A stretch of 46,896 bases of DNA, taken from positions 1 to 46,896 of the forward strand of contig JAIQZO010000090.1 of the NCBI GenBank assembly GCA_021777055.1. Direction: 5' to 3'. The notes under the pieces are model-generated. The model ran no database searches. It was given only the letters and a program-made list of their open reading frames with translations, and was not told where the DNA came from. The position numbers were made by a program, and so were the translations under genes. This stretch comes from Candidatus Anammoxibacter sp. (GTDB lineage: Bacteria; Planctomycetota; Brocadiia; Brocadiales; Anammoxibacteraceae). How positions within the stretch are numbered: position 1 is the first letter of the stretch; each line of letters begins with the position of its first letter. Positions 34,051-45,100 of the stretch are shown here, one piece after another.

Positions 34051-34239
34051 CAAAATACTGTAAACCTGAAGCTAGGATATGTTAACCTTTTAGCTTTATA
34101 AAAGCTCTGAAGGGTTGATTTGTAAAAGGTTATGGTTTACTTTACGCCATGGGAAAATAAAGAAGGTAGGTTTTATCCGTCTAAGTGTTAAATGGCGATA
34201 AAAGAGATTAAAACAAAAAAAACACTTGAAGAAACCTAG

Positions 34240-34279
34240 AAAAAAAGCCGGAACATTATTATTAAATGTTTCCGGCTTT
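34240..34279. terminator. Bidirectional terminator between convergent genes
   Basis: GCCGGAACATT and AATGTTTCCGGC pair with one bulged base around attatta; A-tract before and T-tract after make it work on both strands, for the FGE-like gene (+) and ndk (-). Confidence 0.8.
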
Positions 34280-34316
34280 TTTTATTTTGCTATTAATACT
34301 TTCTGTTTTGCTTACT

Positions 34317-34838
34317 TTACTTCCAGACTGTTTCGACCTTTGTTATCTCTTTTTCCTCGGTTTCAAATATAGCTTTTGAAAGCTCACTTGGCTTGAACCA
34401 GAGCTGAATTTCCCTTTTTGCATCCACAGGATCACTTGACGCATGAACCACATTTTCAAAAACACCGCTTGTTGTAATTCTGCCATACTTGCCACGTAAA
34501 GAAGTTGGATTTGCGCTTTCAGGGTTTGTGTCTCCTGTAATATGGCGAACCCTTTTTATGGCGTTCTCTCCTTCATATACAAGGGCCAATACCCTCCTTG
34601 TGTGGTACGCACCCATTATATATTGTATCAAGTCATCAAAAAATTTCTGATCTTTTAACTCTTTATAATGATCTTCAGCCAGCTCTTTATCCACAGCGAC
34701 AATCTTTGCTCCTACAATTACTAATTCACTTTCGGAAAGTTTGTCTATGATATTACCTGTTAACGATTTTACCAACCCATCTGGTTTTATCAATACTAAA
34801 GTTTGTTCTATTTTTCCATTATCTGTTAATTCTGTCAT
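34317..34838 (-). CDS. ndk: Nucleoside-diphosphate kinase
   Basis: 173 residues from the ATG at 34838; a TTG 20 codons upstream is less likely. TLVLIKPDGL at the start, then the YIMGAY and ENAIKRVRHITGDTNPESA region, LRGKYG and VVHASSDPVDAKREI, in which the active-site His lies (usual NxxHGSDS becomes NVVHASSD). It transfers the gamma-phosphate of NTPs to NDPs through that His. It is about 25 residues longer than most Ndk, at both the N-terminus and the C-terminal tail (IFETEEKEITKVETV). Cytoplasmic housekeeping enzyme; monocistronic. Confidence 0.92.
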   Translation of the reverse strand: MTELTDNGKIEQTLVLIKPDGLVKSLTGNIIDKLSESELVIVGAKIVAVDKELAEDHYKELKDQKFFDDLIQYIMGAYHTRRVLALVYEGENAIKRVRHITGDTNPESANPTSLRGKYGRITTSGVFENVVHASSDPVDAKREIQLWFKPSELSKAIFETEEKEITKVETVWK

Positions 34839-34917
34839 TGTTTTCTGCTCTGTATACTTTTTACACCGTAAGTTGTGATGAATTGCGCGAGCAGACAATT
34901 AATAACATAATAAAATA

Positions 34918-34946
34918 AACACGGACAAAAGAGATTTGTCCGTGTT
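34918..34946 (-). terminator. Terminator of the coiled-coil gene
   Basis: AACACGGACAAA pairs with TTTGTCCGTGTT around a 5-nt loop. On the minus strand it is followed by a T-rich tract, 115 bp past the stop of the 35061-36140 gene. Confidence 0.7.
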
Positions 34947-35060
34947 ATCCGCTCGGCTTTAAAATTCTGATACCATTATGGTTAATCTGAGATTTGCAGC
35001 TATTCATAAGAAAATAGTTATGTTTATCTCAAATTCATCATAATATTCAATCAAATTGAA

Positions 35061-36140
35061 TCAGTTAGAGAAATACTTTTGTTCCCCTTGAATCTTGGAA
35101 AGGAGTGATTTTACATCCTTGTCAGTTCCTTTGAATTCACCAGATGAATTCTTAGTAATAAGTTCACTAATATATTGAGAAACCCTCTTGTTCAGTGAGC
35201 TCTTAGCCAAACCACGTTCATATGATGAGTATTCAGGACAATCGCAAACAGCTTGGTACATGTTGTTATAATTAACCATAATATCATTCAATGCTTTTTC
35301 TATATTGCTGTTATCTGGCTTTGATTTTGAAGAGTACGCGTTTACACCGATACGACTTTTAACGTCCTGGTTTGCAGATGCAATTGTTAATAATTCAGCA
35401 ATTCTATCATTGATTATATCAATATGGCTCTTTATAATCTGATTAGAATCAGTCTTGTCCACAAAACTTACAGGAGACGCAGCCTCTTTCTCACTTTTAT
35501 GGACTAACACTCTGCTCTTCTTTGGTGCCGGTGTAGCTTTGTTTACTTTCGGTGCATCTTCTTTGCTTTCCTCTGTTTTAGCTTTTAGTTCATTAATAAT
35601 TTTCTCGGCTTTATTTATCTCTTCCATCAATGATCCTATCTTTTTATTTGCGTTTTCCAGTTCTTCAGAATCATTTGATGGTGCGGCTACATTTGCTTTT
35701 AATTCGTCTATAATCTTCTCGTCACTCTGTACTTCTGTTTTCAATACTTCATTCTCTTCTGTTAATAATGCAATCTTTTCATTTGCTTTGTCTAAGCTTG
35801 CTGATAACTCACTACTATCTCCGGCATCTGCACCTCCTTCTTCTACTTGACTTTTTAGCTCATCAAGCTCTTCTGTTGCTTCATCTAACTCTTCTTCAAG
35901 CGATTCCATCTCTTCTTTTGCACCTTTAGTTTCTTCTTTAGCTGCAATAGCTTCTTGCTGAAGTGCAGGAATCTTGATTAGCTCGCCTTTGCTAGCTTCA
36001 AATTTTTCTTCAAGTATTGACGCTTTTTCCCGCGCAGATTTATACTTATCTGTAACAGTTAGAGCAAAACCGAAAGACATTACTCCAAAAAGTCCTATAA
36101 TAATAGTAACTATTAATTTTGCTTTTCCATTTTCCGCCAT
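35061..36140 (-). CDS. Membrane-anchored coiled-coil protein
   Basis: 359 residues. One N-terminal membrane helix (LIVTIIIGLFGVMSFGFALTV, residues 9-29) precedes a long acidic coiled coil (about 35-195; EEMESLEEELDEATEELDEL) and a Pro/Lys-rich hinge (PAPKKSRVLVHKSEK), then a C-terminal globular part (about 225-359) with VCDCPEYSSYERGLAK. No family is recognised. The topology suggests an anchored spacer protein. RBS gaggagagaa before the ATG. The complement carries a spurious ORF. Confidence 0.8.
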   Translation of the reverse strand: MAENGKAKLIVTIIIGLFGVMSFGFALTVTDKYKSAREKASILEEKFEASKGELIKIPALQQEAIAAKEETKGAKEEMESLEEELDEATEELDELKSQVEEGGADAGDSSELSASLDKANEKIALLTEENEVLKTEVQSDEKIIDELKANVAAPSNDSEELENANKKIGSLMEEINKAEKIINELKAKTEESKEDAPKVNKATPAPKKSRVLVHKSEKEAASPVSFVDKTDSNQIIKSHIDIINDRIAELLTIASANQDVKSRIGVNAYSSKSKPDNSNIEKALNDIMVNYNNMYQAVCDCPEYSSYERGLAKSSLNKRVSQYISELITKNSSGEFKGTDKDVKSLLSKIQGEQKYFSN

Positions 36141-36723
36141 TTACATTCTCTCCTCTAAAAAAACTGAAAAATTTTGAATTATTATTTTACAAAAAATTAG
36201 AAACAAAATATACATTTCCTTAATAACAAACGTGGCAGTTTGCATATTTATCCATAGTCAATCTTTAAAGAAACAAAGCACTGTTTAATCTATGCCATTC
36301 ATTATCCTCAACTTAGTTTACTGGTTAATGTAGTCTTATTTTATAAAAACTTCTTTATAAAAGTGCATCATTATTTGAAAAAAATCCATTAATTTATAAC
36401 TTATTTCTATCTTCATTGCAAGGGTGTTTAGTATAAGATAATTAATTAATTGTATTAGTGTCCTATGACTTAGTATTTTAGATAAACCGTTTAGTCTGTA
36501 ATAAAGGTAATTTTCCTGAAAAATGAAAATAAAATAAATAATTAAACTTTAGTGGGTTGTTATTTGGGTGCATTAGTATAACAATATTTTCTATATTTAA
36601 AAACCATAAACGTTTTTTAATCTTGAAATAATGTGATATATTTTGTATACATAGACTATATTGGTGCCGTATATATACTAAACGTTTAGTTGTTTAAATA
36701 GATAATTTTAACACATTTCAATT
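36141..36723. other. Divergent intergenic region upstream of dnaE
   Basis: About 580 bp, strongly AT-rich, no gene. It contains a 14-bp perfect palindrome (actaaacgtttagt, 36677-36690), 34 bp before dnaE, whose AAACGTTT core recurs in the 7672-7701 palindrome, and a reverse-oriented fragment of repeat A (ttataaaaacttctttata near 36340-36365). Confidence 0.5.
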
Positions 36724-39700
36724 ATGAAAATAGATAATTTTGTCCATTTACATGTTCATAGCGAATATAGCCTCCTGGATGGAGCGTGCAAGGTAAAAGA
36801 CCTTGTTTCCACAGCGGTAGAGCTTGGGATGCCTTCTGTGGCATTAACTGATCATGGCAACATGTTTGGCGCAATTGAGTTGTATAAAGCTGCAAGGGAT
36901 AAAGGTATTAACCCTATCCTTGGTTTTGAGGCTTATATGACAGCAGACAGCATGTTTAAGAAAGGAACAAAGGGGTCAAAGGATTCGAGAGGCAAACTGT
37001 TTCATTTGACACTCCTGGCAGAAAACCTCACAGGATATAAAAATCTCTTAAAACTGACCACTGCGGGTTTTTTGGACGGATTCTATTACAAACCCAGACT
37101 GGATAGAGAAATTTTGCGTAAACACTCTGAAGGTATCATCTGTTTAAGCGGATGTATGCAGTCTGAGTTTAATCAATATCTTTTAAATGGAAAGAGGAAA
37201 GAGGGCCTAAATTGTATATCTGAGTATAGGGATATATTTGGGAAAGATAATTTTTACCTTGAGATTCAGAATAATGGCATTGAAAGGCAGGATGAGCTTG
37301 TTGTGGGGGCAAAAGAGCTAGGGGCTGAGCTTGGAATACCATTGGTTGCAACAAATGATGTACATTATATGAAGGCTGACGACGCAATGGTACAAGATGT
37401 CCTTCTATGTATCAATACACAGAAAAAGCTTGCAGATACAAACCGAATGCGTTTTAGCTCCACAGACTTCTTTTTTAAATCAGCACAACAGATGTTAGAG
37501 GTTTTTAGTGATGTACCGGATGCGTTAACGAACACAATGGAGATTGCTAATCGCTGTAATGTTACTATTGAGTTTGGCAGGGTACATTTGCCAAAGTTTA
37601 AACCTGATGATGATGACGAGGTGTATCGTGAAGGTATGGATAACGCTCAATTTTTACGTAAGCTATGTGAAGTTAATCTACTAAAAATGTATGCGGATTG
37701 TACAGGTGTGGTGAAAGAGCGTCTTGACTATGAACTTGGCGTTATAGAGAAAATGGGGTTTGTTGATTACTTTCTTATTGTTTGGGATTTTATAAAGTTT
37801 TCCATAAGAAACCGTATACAAGCATCTGGAAGGGGGTCTGGTGCAGGTAGTTTGGTTGCGTACTCTTTAGGCATAACGAACATTGACCCCATTGGAAATG
37901 ATCTCCTCTTTGAACGATTCCTGAATGCGGAACGTGTTAGCATGCCTGACCTTGATATAGATTTTTGTGCAGAGGGAAGGGAGCAGGTTATTGAGTATGT
38001 AAAGAAAAAATATGGAGGTGATCAAAACGTATCCCAGATTATCACATTCGGAAAGATGAAAGCGAAGGCTGCCATACGAGATGTGGGGCGTGTATTGGAT
38101 ATGCCCATTGCGGAAGTTAATAACATCGCAAAGCTTATTCCGCCAACTTTAGACATTACTTTGAAAGAGGCGATTGCTCAAGAACCAAAGCTAAAAGAGA
38201 TGTATGATCTAAATGTTAATGTTCAAAGGCTCTTTGATATTTCATTCAGGTTGGAAGGACAGTGTCGACATATCTCAACCCATGCCGCAGGAATAGTTAT
38301 TTCAGATCAACCGCTTACAGACTACTTACCTTTGGCAAAAAACGGTGATGCCGTGGTTACGCAATTTGATATGGGCACGGTTGCAGACGATATAGGACTG
38401 CTTAAAGCTGATTTTCTAGGATTAAGAAAGATAACGGTGATTGTGAAAGCCCTGGAGCTTATTAAGGAGACTACAGGGGAAGATATAGATATTGCTACCA
38501 TTCCTATGGACGATAAGAAAACCTTTGATCTCTTGTCTAGAGGTGATGTGAAAGGGGTTTTTCAGGTAGAGACAAGCAGGGGGATAAGAGAACTGCTGGT
38601 AAAGCTTAAGCCGGAGACTTTTGATGATATAAGACCGTTAATTGCATTATACCGGCCTGGTCCACTCCAAAGTGGCATGGTATCTACGTTTATTAATTGT
38701 CGGCACGGAAGGGAGAAGATTACATACCTTCACCCTATTTTGGAACCTCTTCTCAAAGAGACTTATGGTGTGATTCTGTACCAGGAGCAGGTTATGAGGA
38801 TTGCAAACAGGTTGGCGAACTTTACCTTAAATGAGGCTGATAACTTACGTAAGGCAATGGGTAAAAAGAAGCCGGAGGTTATGGCTAAGTTTAAGAACCA
38901 GTTTCTTGAGGGCGCTTCAAAGAACGGGGTGGATAAAAAGGTCGCAGATAAGATCTTTGCCCTTATGGAAAATTTTGCAAAATATGGGTTTAATAAATCG
39001 CACTCTGCGGCATATGCAGTTATAACTTATCAAACCGCTTATCTTAAGACGAACTATCCTACGCAGTATATGGTTGCGCAGTTGAATTGCGAGAAACAAA
39101 ACAATGATAAAATAGTAAGTTATATGAGCGAATGCCGTAAGATGGGTATTGATGTTCTACCTCCGAATATTAACGAAAGTATGTCTGACTTTACAATGCT
39201 TGCGGAAAAAAAGGCAATATTTGGATTAGGAGCCATTAAGAATGTGGGTGATAAGGCGATAAAATCTATTATTAAAGAGCGGAAGAAAGGGAAATACACA
39301 TCACTGCTTAACTTCTGCAATAAAGTGGACTTACGGTTGGCAAATAAGCAGGTAATTGAAAGCCTTATTAAGTCAGGGTGTATGGATTCTTTCCAGGGGC
39401 ATAGGGCACAGTTTATGCAGGGATTGGAAAATGTTCTTCAGCTTGCAAACTTAAATAGTAGTGATAGAAATAGTGGCCAGATGACATTTTTTGATGATGT
39501 GGTTGATACTCCAGTTGCTTTTCCGTCAATGGAAGAGCTACCCAATGTCCCGGAATGGACAGAGACAGAAATACTGGCAGCAGAAAAAGAGAGTGTGGGG
39601 TTTTATGTCAGTTCGCATCCCCTCTCTAAATATGAGAACATGCTGATGCTTTACACAAAGGTTTCAACTAACGGATTGTCTGAACTTGCAGACGGGGATG

Positions 39701-40212
39701 AGGCGCTTATTGGAGGAATACTTACAGAGGTAAAGGTGGGGACTACGAAAAAGGGTGATCCTATGGCGTATATAACTTTGGAAGATTTTGAAGGCACATG
39801 TACCAGTGTAATGTTTAAGGGTGAATTGGATAAGTATTCAGAACATCTCAAGGTAAATGAAGTTGTGTTTATAAAAGGTCCTGTGGGATTTAGAAATGAG
39901 CTTCCGTCTGTAAGGATAAAGGAGGTAATTCCAGTATCACTAGCCCACAAGAAGTTATGCGGGAATGTAACTATACGAATGGAAGAGACAGATATAGACG
40001 AGAAATCACTAATGGCATTAAAGGATACCATAAGCTCAAATAAAGGCCGCTCTCCACTGTTTTTCGAGATGGTTACCGGTGAAAACATCCATGTTAGGAT
40101 GAATGTGGGCAAAAAGTTTTACGTTACTGTTACAGATAAATTTCAGTCTGATATCGAGAAAATATTAGGTCCAACGCATTTTTCGATTATGCCGTCTTGG
40201 CAAAAGAATTAA
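36724..40212 (+). CDS. dnaE: DNA polymerase III alpha subunit
   Basis: 1162 residues, a normal DnaE1 length. PHP domain VHLHVHSEYSLLDGACKV; polymerase core with GRGSGAGSLVAYSLGITNIDP and PDLDIDFC (catalytic Asp pair), ISTHAAGIVIS, FQVETSRGI, ALYRPGPL; then YQEQVM and NFAKYGFNKSHSAAYA. The HhH motif (FGLGAIKNVGDKAI) and an OB fold (IGGILTEVKVGTTKKGDPMAYITLEDFEG, given here as its ends IGGILTEV and ITLEDFEG) follow. It is the replicative polymerase. The ATG has no strong RBS. It stands alone, with no accA or other common partner next to it. Confidence 0.96.
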   Translation: MKIDNFVHLHVHSEYSLLDGACKVKDLVSTAVELGMPSVALTDHGNMFGAIELYKAARDKGINPILGFEAYMTADSMFKKGTKGSKDSRGKLFHLTLLAENLTGYKNLLKLTTAGFLDGFYYKPRLDREILRKHSEGIICLSGCMQSEFNQYLLNGKRKEGLNCISEYRDIFGKDNFYLEIQNNGIERQDELVVGAKELGAELGIPLVATNDVHYMKADDAMVQDVLLCINTQKKLADTNRMRFSSTDFFFKSAQQMLEVFSDVPDALTNTMEIANRCNVTIEFGRVHLPKFKPDDDDEVYREGMDNAQFLRKLCEVNLLKMYADCTGVVKERLDYELGVIEKMGFVDYFLIVWDFIKFSIRNRIQASGRGSGAGSLVAYSLGITNIDPIGNDLLFERFLNAERVSMPDLDIDFCAEGREQVIEYVKKKYGGDQNVSQIITFGKMKAKAAIRDVGRVLDMPIAEVNNIAKLIPPTLDITLKEAIAQEPKLKEMYDLNVNVQRLFDISFRLEGQCRHISTHAAGIVISDQPLTDYLPLAKNGDAVVTQFDMGTVADDIGLLKADFLGLRKITVIVKALELIKETTGEDIDIATIPMDDKKTFDLLSRGDVKGVFQVETSRGIRELLVKLKPETFDDIRPLIALYRPGPLQSGMVSTFINCRHGREKITYLHPILEPLLKETYGVILYQEQVMRIANRLANFTLNEADNLRKAMGKKKPEVMAKFKNQFLEGASKNGVDKKVADKIFALMENFAKYGFNKSHSAAYAVITYQTAYLKTNYPTQYMVAQLNCEKQNNDKIVSYMSECRKMGIDVLPPNINESMSDFTMLAEKKAIFGLGAIKNVGDKAIKSIIKERKKGKYTSLLNFCNKVDLRLANKQVIESLIKSGCMDSFQGHRAQFMQGLENVLQLANLNSSDRNSGQMTFFDDVVDTPVAFPSMEELPNVPEWTETEILAAEKESVGFYVSSHPLSKYENMLMLYTKVSTNGLSELADGDEALIGGILTEVKVGTTKKGDPMAYITLEDFEGTCTSVMFKGELDKYSEHLKVNEVVFIKGPVGFRNELPSVRIKEVIPVSLAHKKLCGNVTIRMEETDIDEKSLMALKDTISSNKGRSPLFFEMVTGENIHVRMNVGKKFYVTVTDKFQSDIEKILGPTHFSIMPSWQKN

Positions 40213-40297
40213 TCAGTGTAAATATGCTCAATTGATCAAAATGTAGGAACGTGTATAGTATTTTCCTGTAAAAACTTCTTTTTTAGAAAGATTTTAA

Positions 40298-40368
40298 TAT
40301 CACCGCAAAGACGCAAAGGGCGCAAAGAAAAGTTTATCCTCTGCGTCCTTTGCGTCTTTGCGGTGATA
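40298..40368. repeat. Inverted repeat (caccgcaaagacgcaaag)
   Basis: atcaccgcaaagacgcaaag and its complement ctttgcgtctttgcggtgat flank a short centre. This type is widespread as a dispersed element in many bacterial genomes. It could act as a bidirectional terminator between convergent dnaE and the adenylyltransferase gene. Confidence 0.75.
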
Positions 40369-40403
40369 CCGCTCTATGTATTAAGTTATTACATGCATGT
40401 TCC

Positions 40404-40892
40404 TTAGTTCATTGTTCCCCGTTTTCTGAGGATTGATTTGATTTCGGTACTGGAATGGTCTTTTTTATCTCCAACAATTGCAATTTCTCCACCATATGCT
40501 TTTGTGATCTCTTTTTCAGGCACGGTCTCTTTTGAATAATCAGTTCCCTTTGCGTGTATATGGGGTTTTAATCTTGAGAGCAGGGTTTCTACGGTTGGTT
40601 CAGAGAATATAGTTACAAAATCCACATATTCAATTGCCGCAACTATTTCCATCCTCTCCTCTTCAGGAATTATTAAATGGTCGTTTCCTTTGAGTTTTTT
40701 TGTTGATAAATCACTGTTTATAGCAATTATAAGATAATTCCCCAGTGACTTTGCTTCTTTCAAGTACCTTATGTGTCCTACGTGGATTATGTCAAAACAT
40801 CCGTTCCCAAATACTATTTTGTTACCCTCTTCCTTTAGTTTGTCTGTTATCTTTATTAAATCATCAAGGTTTGTAACTATTTTGTTCTGCAT
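40404..40892 (-). CDS. rfaE2: D-glycero-beta-D-manno-heptose 1-phosphate adenylyltransferase (RfaE2/HldE C-domain)
   Basis: 162 residues. FGNGCFDIIHVGHIRYLKEAKSLG contains the HxGH nucleotidyltransferase motif; INSDLSTKKLKG, IPEEERMEIVAAIEYVDFV, PHIHAKGTDYS and the ISSTxxxK-like DHSSTEIKSIL are standard for RfaE domain II. It adds AMP to heptose 1-phosphate to make ADP-heptose for LPS core or S-layer glycans. It is a stand-alone domain without the kinase half. Start ATG at 40892; RBS weak (aggtaat). Confidence 0.92.
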   Translation of the reverse strand: MQNKIVTNLDDLIKITDKLKEEGNKIVFGNGCFDIIHVGHIRYLKEAKSLGNYLIIAINSDLSTKKLKGNDHLIIPEEERMEIVAAIEYVDFVTIFSEPTVETLLSRLKPHIHAKGTDYSKETVPEKEITKAYGGEIAIVGDKKDHSSTEIKSILRKRGTMN

Positions 40893-41210
40893 ATATTACC
40901 TTTGATTTAGAATTGTATGTAAACACCAAAAAGATTGGTGATTATAACATAGCAATAAAAAGCTGCAACTAAATAAGCAATAAAATAGAATGGTCGATAA
41001 TAAAGTAATTAGACATATGTGGCATTACTCTGTAAAATCTTGTTTTTTAGAATAATTTTCTTTCGTCAAGTCGTCCAAAAGGTTGCCAAAATGATTGTCC
41101 AGATGATTAATTGTGCAAATGATTATTAGTACTGGAGAACTAGTATATTGAAGAGCAGATTAATCCCGGCTCCAGTATTTTATCTCTCGGCCTTTTGGTA
41201 GAGTCTTCGC

Positions 41211-41624
41211 GGTATTATTACTTTATAAAAACTTCTTTTTAAAAAAGATTTTGTCAGCATTGTACGGTTAGCCTTTTGCAGTGCAATAATGTTCCATATT
41301 TATGAACATTTTGCAACATCATGATGCGAAAAAGTACCTAAAGTTAATAGCTTTGTTTTTTATTAATAATAAATTTCTATAATTTTAGGCATTTTAGGGC
41401 ACTTTAGGCATTTTAGGCACTTAATGTTAGCACACATATGTGTTCCGCAAATATCTAACCGGACAATGCTGAGATTTTGTAGCTTTTATGAAATACAGGA
41501 ATCAGGAAATGAATACAAATTTACAATTAATAACCCTATTATAAAACAAGCACAAATCTATGCTTTATTCTGAATTCTGTCTCCTGTATTCTGCATCTTC
41601 GTTGCATCTTTGCCGTATTATGCA
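41211..41624 (-). repeat. Dispersed repeat family A, copy 3, interrupted
   Basis: Reverse-complement of the 14300-14519 unit in two parts: 41211-41254 (ttactttataaaaacttctt and on) and 41481-41624 (agcttttatg... to ctttgccgtattatg). The interruption at the gattttgtag site is caused by the MITE; copies 1 and 2 keep this site intact. Confidence 0.85.
41255..41471. mobile_element. 217-bp MITE with 17-bp terminal inverted repeats and 9-bp target duplication
   Basis: Ends CAGCATTGTACGGTTAG (41255-41271) and CTAACCGGACAATGCTG (41455-41471) are complementary at 16 of 17 positions. The flanks AGATTTTGT at 41246-41254 and 41472-41480 are a 9-bp direct target-site duplication. No ORF. A matching right end lies at 10126-10142, and interior sequence recurs in reverse near 205-285. 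The mobilising transposase is not in the window; IS4-like families make duplications of this size, but this is not decisive. Confidence 0.9.
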
Positions 41625-41710
41625 GTTATGCACTCTTTTTTCTAAGAAAAGTGGTATTATTAATATTTATCCTTGTCTAAATATTTGATTTTAAGTTGTG
41701 GTGTGAAATT

Positions 41711-41992
41711 ATGAATAAACCGGAATACATTAAAGCACAATCATTTTCGTCAAACAATCGTGATCAGATTTTGCAAAGTAAAAGATGCGGTTGCTTTTAT
41801 TGTTTAGCTATCTTTCCCCCTGATATAATTGAAAAGTGGCAAGGTGATGATGACTCCAATATTTCCGAGACAGCAGTTTGCCCATTTTGCAATAGGGATT
41901 CGGTCATTGGTGATGTATCTGGGTATCCTATTAATGTAAATTTCCTTCAACGCATGTACATGGCATGTTTCAGGGACATTATTATAGAGTGA
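41711..41992 (+). CDS. Small zinc-ribbon-like protein
   Basis: 93 residues from the ATG at 41711; a TTG at 41696 is in frame but poorer. CGCFYCLAIFPPDIIEKW and TAVCPFCNRDSVIGD give CxxC and CPxC pairs for a probable zinc ribbon. Similar small proteins are usually called cytoplasmic proteins of unknown function. A late hydrophobic-aromatic helix (NVNFLQRMYMACFRDI) ends it. No operon partner is certain; the TPR gene follows on the same strand after 140 bp. Confidence 0.7.
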   Translation: MNKPEYIKAQSFSSNNRDQILQSKRCGCFYCLAIFPPDIIEKWQGDDDSNISETAVCPFCNRDSVIGDVSGYPINVNFLQRMYMACFRDIIIE

Positions 41993-42132
41993 AATGGTTA
42001 TCCCGGTATTATGAAATTTAGATATTCGCAATATGGTAAAGAAATCTTCTGTTTTTACGAAAAGATAAGTAGATTTAAGTTCAATGTTTTGTTACTAAAT
42101 TTACGTTAGTGGTTTACAAGGAGTTTTGCGTT

Positions 42133-45100
42133 ATGAGCAATACTGAAATGAAGGTGAAAAAAACAAAAAGGAGAAGATTTAGGTTTTGGCTGATATTTGT
42201 TGCTTTACCAATTGTTGTCGTTGCTTGCTCATCGATAGTTGTATATGGTGTGTATGTGAAGAAGATGGCTCCAGGGAAACAGGGATTTGAAAAGGGACTT
42301 ATGTATGCACGGTTGGACCGACATGCAGAGGCTGTTGCAGAGTTTAAGAAAGCGTTGATTAAGAAACCGGATAACGGGCAAACTCATTACTATCTGGGGT
42401 ATTCATATCTGATGCTAAAGGAATATGAAAGTGCGGAAAATGAATTTAAGATGGCAATCAAACTTAAGCCTGATTACTTTGATGCATATATACAGCTTGC
42501 CGTAATAAAAGTGACAAATGCTCGTGAGTTAAGAGAACAGGGAGCGAAAGAGTCCCTGGTTCTTGAAAAGCTTTCAGAAGGTGAGGAAATTTGTCTTGAG
42601 ATTATAAAAGCAAAGGAGGATTTTATCCACGCCTATTTATTATTAGGTGAAATTCACACGAAGCAGGGTTTTGACGTGGATGCTATTGGTGATTATAAAA
42701 AGGCATTGTCCATAGATAATTCTAAAATAAATGCTCATATTGCAATTATTGAGCTTTATATGAAAGATAACAAAAATGATCTTGCCGAAAAACAGTGTAA
42801 GGAGGCATTGTCTACTGTTGATCAGGATAATTATCAGATCCGTATGCTGTTATCATCAATTTATGATAAACAGGGTAAATCAAAAGAAGCCACAGCCGTT
42901 TTAATGCAGACCTTGGAGAAAAGACCTGACGATGTGCTTGTTCATTCTCAGTTGAGTGTGTTATATCTGAAGGTGGGCAAGTATGACGATGCATTTAATG
43001 CGGCGGAGACGGCGTTGAAACTTGCAACAGTGCAACCACTACCACCCGTTGTGCATTTGGTAATGGGGGTTGTCTTAATACGGAGAAAAGAGTATGAGAA
43101 AGCGGTTGTACAGCTAACTGATGCAGGTAAAAAGCTTCCAACTCTGTCTGATTCTCATTACTATCTTGGCATTGCATTAATAGAGACAGGCAGGAAGGAA
43201 CAAGCTATAACTGAGTTTCAGGCGGCAATAAATCTTTCTCCTGAATTTGTACCGGCTAAACTAACCCTGGCAAACATACTTGCAAAAGATGGGAACCTGA
43301 AAGGTGCAATTGATTTGGGAAACGATGTCTTGTTTTTAGACCCGAAGAGTGTACCTGCAATGCAGATAGTGGGGATGTCCTATCTGAAATTGAAGGATTA
43401 TAAAGCGGCGGAAAAGCAGTTTAACAATATTCTGAAACTAAATCCGGGGTTGGGTGATGTGAACATGGCACTTCTGAGTCTGGAGTCTGGTCAGTTGAGC
43501 AAATGTATAAAGCAGTGTAAGGATATTATTAGATTATCTCCTAATGAGCAAAGGGTATATGATATCTTAGGTCTGGCTTATGTTAGGAGTAATGAAGTTG
43601 ATAAGGGGATTGAGCAGTTTATCAAGGCGCAAGAATTAGATAGTAATGCTATTCATACATATTTAAACCTTGCAAAGGCATATATTTTGTCAGGAAAGAA
43701 CGCTGATGCAGTTGAAACACTTGTAAAGCTTATCTCATTAACACCAGGGAACTTGAATGCACGGGTCATATTGGCAAATCTTTATAAAAATGAAGGTGAT
43801 ATTAAGAATGCAATCGATGTATATGAGAAAATTCTTGCTGCAAAGTCGGATTACACACCCGGGTATGCATTAGCAAGCCTGTATTTATTGAATAGGGATA
43901 CTGAAAAGTCATTAAAACTGTTTGACAAAGCTCTTAACATTGTGCCTGAAAATGCGCTTCTGTACAGTGATTTTGCTGTAGCATATCAGCAGGATGATAA
44001 CCTTGACGCGTCTCTCTTGTACAGTAAAAAGGCGGTAAAACTTAAACCTGATATTCGTTCTTTCAGTATTGTTATGGCGAATATATATGCGGCTGCCGGT
44101 GCTGTTGATAAGGCGAAGGAGCAGATTGATACTGTAACGACCATATTTAATGACTATGAAAAAGATGAGTATAAAGTGTTAATAGATTTGTTTCAAAAAG
44201 ATGCCAAAAGTGGAAAACAAGCCGCGTTGGCTATTAATAGGGCGATTGTTGCCAGACAAAAAGGGTTTCTTGATATAGGGATTGATGAGTGTAAAGAGGT
44301 TGCCACGCTCTTTCCTGATAATCAGATACCAAAGATTTTGCTGGCAGGGTCATATCTTGCTGCTGGACATAAGGATGAGGCGGTAAAGATTTATAACGGT
44401 ATAGTGAAGGATAAACCTGAGTTTGTTTCATCTTATCATGGTCTTGGAGAGGCGTACATTTTGTCGGAACGGCAGGATGATGCAATTGCAATATACAGAA
44501 ATTTATTAACGGTTGATAAAGAGTCCGTTTCCGTCAGGTTAACACTTGCACGTTTGCTGCTTAAACAAGGTTCAACTGATGAAGCCATTAAATTAATTGA
44601 AGAAGCCACCTTTATTGATCCTGAAAGCAAAGCCGCCCACGGCTTATTAGGAATGGCTAGCTTAAAAGAATCTAAATATGAGCTTGCAATGAAAGAGTTC
44701 ACAAAGACGCTGGATATGGGCAGCAGCTCCTTTGAGGGGCACTTTAATCTGGCAAGGGTTAAATTTGAGGAAAATGATATTGATAGCTGTATTGGACACT
44801 GTAAAGCCGGTTTGCAGTTGAGACCGTCAAATGTACATCTTCTGAATTTACTGGGGGTTGCTTACTTGAGGAAAGGTTTTATTGAAAAGGCCGTTATGGC
44901 ATTTAATAAGATCATTGATATAGACGCAAAATTTATTCCTGCTTATACTAATCTTGCGAAAATAAAGTTAAAAGAGAAGGATTTTGATGCTGCGGTTCAT
45001 TTATATAAAAAGGCCCAGAATATTGAGCCAGGAAATCTTGGTGCTAGAATAGGGCTGGGTAATGTCTACACAACTATGGGGAAACATCAAGAGGCGGTAG

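Larger units (their letters stand above)
40893..41710. other. Repeat-rich region with nested MITE
   Basis: No gene supported. It holds a reverse copy of dispersed repeat A (41211-41624) split by the 217-bp MITE. Bases 41141-41183 (tagtactggagaac/ccggctccagtatttt) form a weak hairpin. Confidence 0.5.

Noticed and set aside
35455..35850. 131-codon plus-strand ORF rich in Ser and Phe
   Set aside because: It is the mirror of the acidic coiled-coil gene on the minus strand.
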